From: Streptomyces sp. DH41
Lineage (GTDB): Bacteria; Actinomycetota; Actinomycetes; Streptomycetales; Streptomycetaceae
Assembly: GCF_029813785.1 (NCBI RefSeq)
Contig: NZ_JARVKY010000009.1
Location: forward strand, 186,001 to 250,000
Reading direction: 5' to 3'
Length of the DNA stretch: 64,000 nt
Below the pieces are notes generated by a model. It worked only from the letters and a program-made list of their open reading frames with translations. It searched no databases and was not told the origin of the DNA. Below, piece by piece: positions 33,911-44,872 of the stretch (positions within the stretch are counted from its first letter, which is position 1; each line of letters begins with the position of its first letter). Position numbers and translations under genes: made by a program.

Positions 33911-34350
33911 CAGGACTCCTCACGCGGGCGGGGCGCCCGGCCCACCCAGGAGGTCACCCGCACGGTGGTGCCGGCCCCCGGGCTGCTCTCGATCGCGAAC
34001 TCGTGCACCAGGCGCCGCGCGCCGCCCAGCCCCATGCCCAGCCCGCCTCCCGAGGTGAAGCCGTCGCTGAGCGCCTGCTCCAGGTCCGCGATGCCCGGTC
34101 CCTCGTCGCTGAAGGTCAGGCGCAGTCCCCGCGTGCCCCCCTCGGTGAGGGGCTGTGTCTCCATCGTTCCACCGCCGCCGTACACGAGCGTGTTGCGGGC
34201 CAGCTCGCTGGCCGCCGTGACCAGCTTCGTCTGGTCCACCAGCCCGAAGCCGAGCTGGGCGGCCGCCTGCCGCACATGCTGACGTACCCACACCAGATCC
34301 ATGTCCGAACGGATCGGCAGGCGGGCCTGGGCGCCCGCGGCAGTGTGCAT
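33910..34350 (-). CDS. rsbT: RsbT-like switch kinase, stressosome operon gene 3
   Basis: The 146-residue GHKL-type Ser/Thr kinase has the N-box AASELARNTLVYGGGG (about 47-62), G1 SDEGPGIADLEQAL and the G2 lid GGGLGMGLGGARRLVHEF. These blocks match RsbT, which phosphorylates RsbR and RsbS in the stressosome and, once released, activates the RsbU-type phosphatase. The short MHTAAGAQARLPIRSDMD start is typical. The ATG overlaps the preceding stop by one base (TGATG); a GTG one codon upstream is an alternative. The order R-S-T with coupled starts supports the assignment. Confidence 0.9.
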   Translation of the reverse strand: MHTAAGAQARLPIRSDMDLVWVRQHVRQAAAQLGFGLVDQTKLVTAASELARNTLVYGGGGTMETQPLTEGGTRGLRLTFSDEGPGIADLEQALSDGFTSGGGLGMGLGGARRLVHEFAIESSPGAGTTVRVTSWVGRAPRPREES

Positions 34351-34781
34351 CACGGACTCTCCTGGCGCAGACCGCCGAAGCGGGACGACGGCGCGTGCCG
34401 CGTGAGCAGCCCCATGGCCACCTCGGTACTGAGCGCGGTGTGCACCCCCGGCAGCGTCAGACCCAGCTCGACCAGGGTGATCGCGACCGCCGGCCGCATG
34501 CCGACGACCACGGTGCGCGCGGCCAGCAGCTCCGTCTGCCCGGCGATCTCGGCCAGCACCCGGCCGAGGAAGGAGTCGACGATCTCCACACCGGAGATGT
34601 CGATGATCACCCCCGTGGCCCCGCTGCGGGAGATGGTCTCGGCGAGGTCCTGCTGGAGCTGCTGCGCCGTGCTGTCGTGCAGGTCCCCCTGCAGGGTGAC
34701 CAGCAGCACCTCGCCGAGCCGCAGCACCGGAACATGACCCGTCACGGGACCCGCGTGGGGCCCCGGGAATGCCTCGCTCAC
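34350..34781 (-). CDS. rsbS: RsbS-like STAS protein, stressosome operon gene 2
   Basis: The 143-residue protein is a single STAS domain with VPVLRLGEVLLVTLQGDLHD at the start, GVIIDISGVEIVDSFLGRV (the Ser of VDSF at the phosphorylation position) and GMRPAVAITLVELGL. RsbS is the core STAS component of stressosomes and is phosphorylated by RsbT on a Ser. An N-terminal extension of about 15 residues (SEAFPGPHAGPVTGH) precedes the fold. The GTG start overlaps the RsbR stop as GTGA, so translation is coupled. It differs from RsbV-type anti-anti-sigma proteins by the RsbS-specific VVVGMRPAVAITL segment. Confidence 0.9.
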   Translation of the reverse strand: MSEAFPGPHAGPVTGHVPVLRLGEVLLVTLQGDLHDSTAQQLQQDLAETISRSGATGVIIDISGVEIVDSFLGRVLAEIAGQTELLAARTVVVGMRPAVAITLVELGLTLPGVHTALSTEVAMGLLTRHAPSSRFGGLRQESP

Positions 34782-35683
34782 CGCGCGACCGGGCCGTTCG
34801 CGACGGGGTTCACGATGCCGACTCCGAGCTGGTGCAGTACGTACCCCAGGGCGTCGGCGAGGCTCGCCCGGGTGACCACGGTGCCCAGGTCCAGGCCGAG
34901 GTGGACCATGGTCTGCGCGATCGCGGGCCGGATGCCGGAGACGATGCACTCGGCGCCCATCAGCCGGGCCGCCGCTACCGTCTTCATCAGGTGCTGGGCC
35001 ACCAGCGAGTCGACGGTCGGGACTCCGGTGATGTCCAGGATCGCGTAGCGCGCCTGCTGCTCCACGATGGACTCCAGCAGGGTCTCCATGACGACCTGGC
35101 TGCGGGCGCTGTCCAGCGTTCCGATGAGCGGAACGGCCACGATGCCGTCCCACAGCTTGATCACGGGAGTGGCCACCTCCAGCAGCTGCAGCCGCTGGCG
35201 GTCGATGAGCGCCTGCCCCTCGCTGAGCGCCGTCTGCATGACCACGACCCGCAGGGTGCCCATCAGCACGCTCAGCGTGGTGACGCAGTCCCGGGCGTGG
35301 GCGGCGGAGGCGTCCGGCAGGTCGGCCACGAGCAGGTTCTCGACCGGCGGGCGCAGGGCGGCCAGTTCGCTCGACACCTGGGCGGTGCTCAGGCCGGCCC
35401 GGGAGCGGGCCGCGCCCATCCGCGCCAACTGCTCGCGCACCGTCGTGAATCCGGCGGCGTCCGGGTCCTCCACCCGTGCCGCGTCGGCGACTTGGGCCAG
35501 TGCGTCCACCACGGCCTTGCCCGCCTCGACCGCCTCGTCGCGCGAGACGGTGAACACGGCCCGGAACAAGGGCTCGTCCGCCCATCGCTGGGCGATCTGC
35601 TCACGACGCCGCCGCAGGAAGTCCCTGACCTCGTCCGTCGGCGATCCCGCTGTTCCCTCCGCCTGTTCCGGCACCTGTTCCAC
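34778..35683 (-). CDS. rsbR: RsbR-like stressosome sensor protein, operon gene 1
   Basis: The 301-residue protein has an N-terminal helical, non-haem-globin-like sensor region (about 1-150; FLRRRREQIAQRWADEPLFR, SELAALRPPVENLLV), a linker helix (RQRLQLLEVATPVIKLWDG) and a C-terminal STAS domain (about 170-290) with YAILDITGVPTVDSLVAQHL, where Thr and Ser occupy the positions phosphorylated by RsbT. RsbR paralogues form the outer turrets of the stressosome and sense stress. The start at 35683 is the first in-frame ATG, without a strong ribosome binding site. The gene leads a five-gene operon with every junction overlapping. Confidence 0.9.
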   Translation of the reverse strand: MEQVPEQAEGTAGSPTDEVRDFLRRRREQIAQRWADEPLFRAVFTVSRDEAVEAGKAVVDALAQVADAARVEDPDAAGFTTVREQLARMGAARSRAGLSTAQVSSELAALRPPVENLLVADLPDASAAHARDCVTTLSVLMGTLRVVVMQTALSEGQALIDRQRLQLLEVATPVIKLWDGIVAVPLIGTLDSARSQVVMETLLESIVEQQARYAILDITGVPTVDSLVAQHLMKTVAAARLMGAECIVSGIRPAIAQTMVHLGLDLGTVVTRASLADALGYVLHQLGVGIVNPVANGPVAR

Positions 35684-35830
35684 TCCTCATCCGCGTTGCG
35701 CCGCACGGCACCCCGAAGGTGACGTGACGGCGACGTGAGTCTGCCGGGCGACAACTGTAACCACCCGCCGACCTCGTACGACACCTGCTCCCGCGTGAAC
35801 GGTCCGGATGAGCGCCGGGCAGGAGAGGTC

Positions 35831-36223
35831 TCAGGCGTCCGGAACCCGCGGTCCCTCCGGCTGGGCGTCGACGCGGGAGAGCGCCTCGTCGATGCTCTCG
35901 GAGACCGGCACGGTGATGCTCACCCCGGTCAGGTCCAGGACGCGGCGGACCGCCGGGGCGGGCGAGATGATGTGCACGCTGCCCGGCAGCTCGCGAGCCT
36001 CCTGATAGACCCGCAGGATGATGTTCATGCCGGAGGAGTCCATGAACGGGACCTCCGACAGGTCCAGCAGGAAGTGCCGTCGGCCGTGGTGGAGTTGGTT
36101 GGCCAGATGGTGCTGGAACTCGGTCGCCGTGTCGACGTCCAGGTAACCCTCCACCTTGAGCAGCGCGACCTCCTCCCGGGGCAGCGTCACCTCTACGGAC
36201 AGCGGGTTCTGGGCTATGGGCAC
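35831..36223 (-). CDS. STAS-domain anti-anti-sigma factor (RsbV/BldG type)
   Basis: The 130-residue protein is a STAS domain of the RsbV/SpoIIAA/BldG type: VEGYLDVDTATEFQHHLANQ, FLLDLSEVPFMDSSGMNIIL (phosphorylatable Ser in MDSSG) and a terminal ALSRVD helix. In its unphosphorylated state such a protein binds an RsbW-like anti-sigma factor and frees the sigma. The GTG at 36223 has a GGAGGT site four bases upstream; a TTG at 36235 is less likely. It lies 147 bp upstream of the stressosome operon on the same strand and may be a substrate of the phosphatases here. Partner choice is unproven. Confidence 0.9.
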   Translation of the reverse strand: MPIAQNPLSVEVTLPREEVALLKVEGYLDVDTATEFQHHLANQLHHGRRHFLLDLSEVPFMDSSGMNIILRVYQEARELPGSVHIISPAPAVRRVLDLTGVSITVPVSESIDEALSRVDAQPEGPRVPDA

Positions 36224-36280
36224 GTGTACCTCCAACAGGACGGCCGGCGGCGGCTCGGCATGTGCCGCCGCGCCCGGCGG

Positions 36281-36305
36281 TTACCCCCGAATCCGCGACC
36301 CACAC
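36281..36305 (-). promoter_or_regulatory. Near-match SigB-type promoter before the anti-anti-sigma gene
   Basis: On the minus strand GTGT, 15 bp, GGGTAA lies 57 bp before the GTG start of the STAS gene. The -10 has one mismatch to GGGTAC/T. It suggests feedback of a SigB-family factor on its own partner-switching module. Pattern only. Confidence 0.35.
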
Positions 36306-36339
36306 CTGGCCGGCCGGGACCGGAGTCCCGCGCCGTCCG

Positions 36340-38841
36340 TCAACCGACCCGGATACCCACGAGGCAGGTGTCGTCGTCCGTGTCCGACCTGCTGTAGGTG
36401 AGCAGCCGGTCCAGGTGCTGGTCGAGGGTTTTCGGTGTCGGACGCACGGTGTTCAGCAACTGGTCCAGTGCCTCCTCCACCGAGCGGTCGCGGCGTTCGA
36501 TCAGCCCGTCGGTGTACATCAGCAGCGTGTCCTCGCCGGCCAGCCGCACCTCGTCCTCCTCGTACACCGCCTCGGCCACCGCTCCCAGCAGCATGCCCCG
36601 CAGCAGCGGCAGCGGCTCGGCCCGGGGGCCCCGGACCAGCACCGGCGGCAGATGGCCCGCCCTGGCCCAGCGCAGTGTGCGCCGGGCCGGGTCGTACAGG
36701 CCGCACACCGCGGTGGCCGTGACCCCGCCCGTCAGATGGTGCGCCACGATGTTGAGCCACGACAGCAGCTGCCCCGGTCCGGCACCGGTCACCGCCAGGC
36801 CGCGCAGCGCGTTGCGCAGGACCACCATGCTGGTCGCGGCCTCTATGCCGTGCCCGGCCACGTCCCCCACGCACAGCAGCACCCGCCCGCTCGGCAGCAT
36901 CACGGCGTCGTACCAGTCGCCGCCCACCAGCTGCTCCGTCTCCGCGGGCCGGTACCGGACGGCCACCTCGAGGGCCGGCACCTTGAGCGGCGTCTGGGCG
37001 GGCGGCATGATCGCGTGCTGCAACTGCAGGGTCAGCCGGTTGCGCTCGATGGCCTCCTGCTCGGTGTGCGCCAGCCGGTCGCGCGTCGCCGCGAGCGCCA
37101 CCTCGGTCCAGTGCTGCGCCGAGATGTCCTGATACGCCCCGCGTACGAGGAGGAGGCGGTCGTCGGTGTCCAGGACCGGCTCGGCCACCACCCGGACGTG
37201 CCGGGTCACCCCGTCGGGCCGCTGCAGCCGGAACGCCGCCGACGCCGGGCGCCGGTGGTGCATGAGGGTGCGCAGGAACCGGCCGATGACGACGGCCTCG
37301 TCCGGGTGGGCGTGGGCGGTCAGCTCCTCCAGCGGTACCGGCGTACTCGCCTGCGGACGCCCGTACAGGTCGAACAGCTGTCCGTTCCAGGTGATCTCGC
37401 CGGTCAGCAGGTTCTCCTCGAAACCGCCGATGCGGCCGAGGCGCTGGGCGTGCTGGAGCAGGCTGGCCAGCCGGGCCGCCTCGTCCTCGATGCGCCAGAT
37501 GAGCAGGACGGCGTTGCCGTGCCGGCTGACGCTGATGTCCGCGAGTGCCGACAGCGGCACCTGGTCCACCAGCGCGGTCAGGTTCATGCGCCGGGCCCGG
37601 AACGGCTCGCCCGTGGCGTACACCCGCTCCACGTTCTGGTAGAGCTCGCTGTCCCCGGCGGCCATCGGGTAGGCCTCCAGCAGCAGCGCGCCGCCCACCA
37701 CGGCGCGCGGCCGGCCGGCGGGGTCGAGGAAGCTCTTGTTCACGTGCTGGATACGGAAGTCCGCCAGATGACCCTCGGCGTCCAGATGCGGCACCAGGAC
37801 CAGGGCGGGGTCGTACAGCCCGTCCGCCAGGTCCATCAGCTCCACCGCGTCCGGCATGACCCGCGGCTCCTGCCCGGTGCCGTACGGCGGCGTGTACGAC
37901 TCCAGGGTGTGCGCGCACAGCTCCGCGAGGGCCTCCACCTGGCGCACCACCTGGGGCGGCTGCGGGGCCAGCGCAGCCGGCCAGGCGACCTCCAGCACGC
38001 CGTGGATGCGGCCCCCGGTACCGGCGGGCACGGCGACCCTGCCGCCTTCCGGGTACTGGTGCCGGCCCACACTGGGCAGCCCGGTCTCGGCCAGGGAGGT
38101 GATCCACTGGCCCGCGCGCTCGGTCAGCCCGCACCGGGCCACCGTCGCCACGTCCGGCGGCACGTAATGCCAGCGGGTGGCCTCGGCCGCCGAGAACCCC
38201 GCGCTGCCGGCCAGCGTGAGCGACCCGTCGTACCCGACCGCCCAGATGGCCACGGCGACCGCGCCGAGCGGGCGCAGCGCCTGCTCCAGCAGGGCGTCGG
38301 CGACGGCCTGGGTGTCGTCCGCGGCCAGCGCGCCGCTCTCGGCCGCCCGCAGGCGCACGGCAGCCGACTCGGCCACCGACTGCCCGGCCTCCGTGCCGTC
38401 CCCGCCGTCCTCGGCGGACGCGGCCCGCACGGCGGCGGTGGCCGTGAGGAAGGCGTCCGTCACCTCCGACATCCGGTCCCGGGCGGCCTGGTTGATGACG
38501 TCGACCGCGAACTCCAGGGGCGTCACCTGGGACTGCTCGGCCAGCTCGGCGAGCTGCCGGGCGGCCTGCGCCGGACCGCACCCGAGCCGCGCGACCAGGA
38601 CGCCCTTGGCCAGCTCGATCAGCGCCCGGCCCTCGGCCTCCGCCTGGGCGGCCCGCACCTCGCGGCTGAGCCGGTCCACCGTGGCCGCCAGCCTGCCCAC
38701 CGGCGACAGCGGGGTCATTCCACGCGGGCCGGCGGCCGGTCCGTCGACCGCGCACGAGCGCGGCGGCCCGGACGCCGGGGGCGGCGCGGCCGACGCGTCC
38801 CGCGGCGCACCGCCGGCCGGTTCGCGCGGCTGCTCGGACAT
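36340..38841 (-). CDS. ANTAR-GAF-PAS-SpoIIE phosphatase sensor protein
   Basis: The 833-residue protein has an ANTAR-type RNA-binding/coiled-coil domain near the N-terminus (about 60-120, LIELAKGVLVARLGCGPAQ), a GAF domain (about 140-290), PAS domains (about 310-430 and 440-560) and a C-terminal SpoIIE/PP2C phosphatase (about 590-830) with VGGDWYDAVM, VGDVAGHGIEAATSM, LMYTDGLIERRDR and TDDDTCLV. This makes it a stand-alone sensor phosphatase for STAS proteins, probably in the same network as the adjacent anti-anti-sigma. ANTAR domains normally bind hairpin RNA to stop termination, so joining one to a PP2C is notable. The ATG at 38841 is chosen; a GTG at 38847 is also possible. Confidence 0.88.
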   Translation of the reverse strand: MSEQPREPAGGAPRDASAAPPPASGPPRSCAVDGPAAGPRGMTPLSPVGRLAATVDRLSREVRAAQAEAEGRALIELAKGVLVARLGCGPAQAARQLAELAEQSQVTPLEFAVDVINQAARDRMSEVTDAFLTATAAVRAASAEDGGDGTEAGQSVAESAAVRLRAAESGALAADDTQAVADALLEQALRPLGAVAVAIWAVGYDGSLTLAGSAGFSAAEATRWHYVPPDVATVARCGLTERAGQWITSLAETGLPSVGRHQYPEGGRVAVPAGTGGRIHGVLEVAWPAALAPQPPQVVRQVEALAELCAHTLESYTPPYGTGQEPRVMPDAVELMDLADGLYDPALVLVPHLDAEGHLADFRIQHVNKSFLDPAGRPRAVVGGALLLEAYPMAAGDSELYQNVERVYATGEPFRARRMNLTALVDQVPLSALADISVSRHGNAVLLIWRIEDEAARLASLLQHAQRLGRIGGFEENLLTGEITWNGQLFDLYGRPQASTPVPLEELTAHAHPDEAVVIGRFLRTLMHHRRPASAAFRLQRPDGVTRHVRVVAEPVLDTDDRLLLVRGAYQDISAQHWTEVALAATRDRLAHTEQEAIERNRLTLQLQHAIMPPAQTPLKVPALEVAVRYRPAETEQLVGGDWYDAVMLPSGRVLLCVGDVAGHGIEAATSMVVLRNALRGLAVTGAGPGQLLSWLNIVAHHLTGGVTATAVCGLYDPARRTLRWARAGHLPPVLVRGPRAEPLPLLRGMLLGAVAEAVYEEDEVRLAGEDTLLMYTDGLIERRDRSVEEALDQLLNTVRPTPKTLDQHLDRLLTYSRSDTDDDTCLVGIRVG

Positions 38842-38944
38842 GTTCACGATGAGGACGCTCCTCGGCTGGAGACCGCCGCGGAGCACGGCGGGAGGTGCCG
38901 CGCACCGCCCGGCCCACCGGTGTACGGGACGGGGGCCGGCGCGC

Positions 38945-42937
<3,993 letters not shown>

Positions 42938-43315
42938 GCGCACCCTCGTTCCGCTCCCCAGGAGCCCTCGGACGTGAGGACTCGGAACCCCTCCGGACCC
43001 CTCGGGCGGTCCGGCCTGTCGTGCGTGCTTTTCCGCAGTTCACGGATCTGCCCAAGGAGAAAAATACGTCAGAGGCTAACCCAGGTCCCGGGTGCGGACA
43101 AAGCGGGACCTCACCCGGTGGAGACCGGCGTCGCACGGATCATGCCGCGCGCGCGGGCCCGTCCGGGGGCGCCCGGCCCGATCTCGCCGCCGCCGATCGG
43201 CCCACGAGGTCCGAATGCGGCGGCCCGCGCCGGGTATCTGCTGCTGTGGAGCCGGTCAGGCCCGTGGCATCCGCCCGGCCCCACAGCCGTCACCGACGCG
43301 GGAGGGAAGGACAAC
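42938..43315. other. 378-bp divergent intergenic region
   Basis: Between the hybrid kinase start (minus) and the PRC-barrel gene (plus) lie promoters for both. A SigB-type promoter at 43213-43237 faces the PRC-barrel gene. The part near 43060 is slightly AT-richer and may hold the kinase promoter, but no clear -35/-10 pair was found. No coding potential was seen. Confidence 0.6.
43213..43237 (+). promoter_or_regulatory. SigB-type promoter upstream of the PRC-barrel gene
   Basis: GAAT (43213-43216), 15 bp, GGGTAT (43232-43237) is an exact match to the Streptomyces SigB-family consensus. The -10 ends 78 bp before the GTG start. It would drive the PRC-barrel gene and the RsbW-like gene after it. 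Confidence 0.6.
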
Positions 43316-43687
43316 GTGCCGATGGAGAGCATCTGGTCGTACACGGCGGGCAGCGGGTACGTGGCGGGACAGGACCTGACGGGCTGCACCGTCGTCGCGA
43401 GCGACGGCACCATCGGTCACGTGGACCGGCAGGCCGAACACTTCGGCATGCGGCACCTGGTCGTCGACACCGGCGTGTGGGTCTTCGGCCGGAGCGTGCT
43501 CGTGCCGGTCGGCATGGTCCGGGGCGTCGACCCCGAGGCCCGTACGGTCACGGTGGGCTGCACCAGGGCGCAGGTCAAGGACGCGCCCCGGTTCCGGACC
43601 GACAGCGAGACGATGGACCGGGAGTACCTGGCGTCCGTCGGCGACTACTACCACCGGCTGCCGCCGCGGGAGACCTCCGCGGACTGA
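43316..43687 (+). CDS. PRC-barrel domain protein
   Basis: The 123-residue protein holds a PRC-barrel (about 20-95): LTGCTVVASDGTIGHVDRQ, RHLVVDTGVWVFGRSVLVPV and GVDPEARTVTVGCTRAQVKD, then an acidic helical tail (RTDSETMDREYLASVGDYY). PRC barrels bind RNA, nucleotides or partner proteins in stress responses and in photosystem assembly. The role here is unknown. The GTG at 43316 has GGAGGGAAGG upstream; an ATG two codons in is the alternative. It is led by a SigB-type promoter and followed by an RsbW-like ATPase gene. Confidence 0.85.
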   Translation: MPMESIWSYTAGSGYVAGQDLTGCTVVASDGTIGHVDRQAEHFGMRHLVVDTGVWVFGRSVLVPVGMVRGVDPEARTVTVGCTRAQVKDAPRFRTDSETMDREYLASVGDYYHRLPPRETSAD

Positions 43688-43733
43688 CCCGGCGCCGAAC
43701 GACAGCACGGCGAACACCAGGGACACCACTGAC

Positions 43734-44201
43734 ATGGAACCGACCGACCAGATCAGCACGGCCTCGTACGGCGCCACGCCCCCGGGCGTACCGGCGCCCG
43801 GCGGGCCGGCACCGGGCGCCGTGACCGGCGCGGCGACGGCACGCGCGTACGCGGAGTCGGTGGCGCGCGCGCAATGGGGGTCGGGCCGCGGGGTGCGGGA
43901 GGAGGACGTCATCGACCTGCTGCTCGTCGTCTCGGAACTGGTCACCAACGCGATCCGGCACGGCGACGGACTGGCCGGTTTCGAGGTCCGGCCCACCGGC
44001 GAGGGCATGTGGATCGCCGTTCACGACAACAACGGACTGGTGCCCCGGGCCGCGTACGCGTTCCCCACCAGGCACCACGGGAGCGGCTACGGATGGCCGC
44101 TCGTCGCCCGCCTGGCCCGCGACATCGACGTCGAGCGGCACCAGGGAGGCGGAAAGACGATCAGCGTGCTGGTGCCCCTGCGCGACGCGGGCACCCCGTG
44201 A
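43734..44201 (+). CDS. RsbW-like ATP-binding protein
   Basis: The 155-residue protein is a GHKL/HATPase_c_2 domain with the N-box VVSELVTNAIRHGDG (about 66-78), G1-like AVHDNNGLVPRAAY and the G2 lid GSGYGWPLVARLARDI. The N-terminal 45 residues are Pro/Gly/Ala-rich and may be disordered (YGATPPGVPAPGGPAPGAV). As a Ser kinase or anti-sigma factor it could bind the STAS proteins or sigma factors of this locus. It follows the PRC-barrel gene by 46 bp and is probably co-transcribed from the SigB-type promoter. The next gene, another such ATPase, is convergent. Confidence 0.85.
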   Translation: MEPTDQISTASYGATPPGVPAPGGPAPGAVTGAATARAYAESVARAQWGSGRGVREEDVIDLLLVVSELVTNAIRHGDGLAGFEVRPTGEGMWIAVHDNNGLVPRAAYAFPTRHHGSGYGWPLVARLARDIDVERHQGGGKTISVLVPLRDAGTP

Positions 44202-44248
44202 CCCGGACCGTCACCGGCTGACCCGGACCGTCACCGGTCCCCGGGCGG

Positions 44249-44683
44249 TCACCAGGGCAGGAAGACGTGGATGTCCTTGCCCCGCTCGCCGGTGACGACA
44301 CTCACCTGGTCGGACAGGGTGTGGATCAGATGCCAGCCGATACCGCCGCCGCCGCTGCTCGGATGGAAGGGGCGCGGCGCGGGCTCGGTCGTACTGGAGT
44401 CGTGCATCACCACGTGCACGCCGTCGAAGGTACGGCGCAGCCGCAGCTGGAACGGCCCCGGGGCGTACTGCACCGCGTTCGCCGCCAGCTCCGTGACGAC
44501 GAGGAGTATGTCGTCCCAGTGCTCGGGCTGCGAGGGTGGTGACGCACGGGCCAGGTCGTAGAGGAACTCCTCCGCGACCAGACGTGCACCGGTCACATTG
44601 TGCAGCTCCCCGGTGAAGCTGGCGGTGCGGTTCGTGATCTCCTCGGAAGCCAGTGTCCTGTCCCAACGCGACTCGGCTGCCAT
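44249..44683 (-). CDS. RsbW-like ATP-binding protein
   Basis: The 144-residue protein is a GHKL ATPase with the N-box VVTELAANAVQYAPG (about 62-75), HDSSTTEPAPRPF near the G1 position and GGGGIGWHLIHTLSDQ as the lid. The lid's GIGWHLI lacks the second Gly-rich stretch of true kinases, so binding may differ from its convergent neighbour. It probably acts as an anti-sigma or sensor ATPase. The ATG at 44683 has GGAAGGCG upstream. It is convergent with the RsbW-like gene at 43734 (47 bp apart). Confidence 0.85.
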   Translation of the reverse strand: MAAESRWDRTLASEEITNRTASFTGELHNVTGARLVAEEFLYDLARASPPSQPEHWDDILLVVTELAANAVQYAPGPFQLRLRRTFDGVHVVMHDSSTTEPAPRPFHPSSGGGGIGWHLIHTLSDQVSVVTGERGKDIHVFLPW

Positions 44684-44872
44684 TTCGCCTTCCCGGCCCG
44701 GAATCCGCCGGGCGTTGTCCCTTTTTCGCTTTCCCTTCGTCTGTAGTTCCCGTGCCGGCCGAGCCTACGCGCCTCGGTATGCCGGGCCGGGGCGCGGTGG
44801 CCAGGGGTGACAGGCCCGTGACCCGCGGCGAATTCCCCGGGAGGCACGGCGGTTTCGTGGTCGGCTCGCCGG

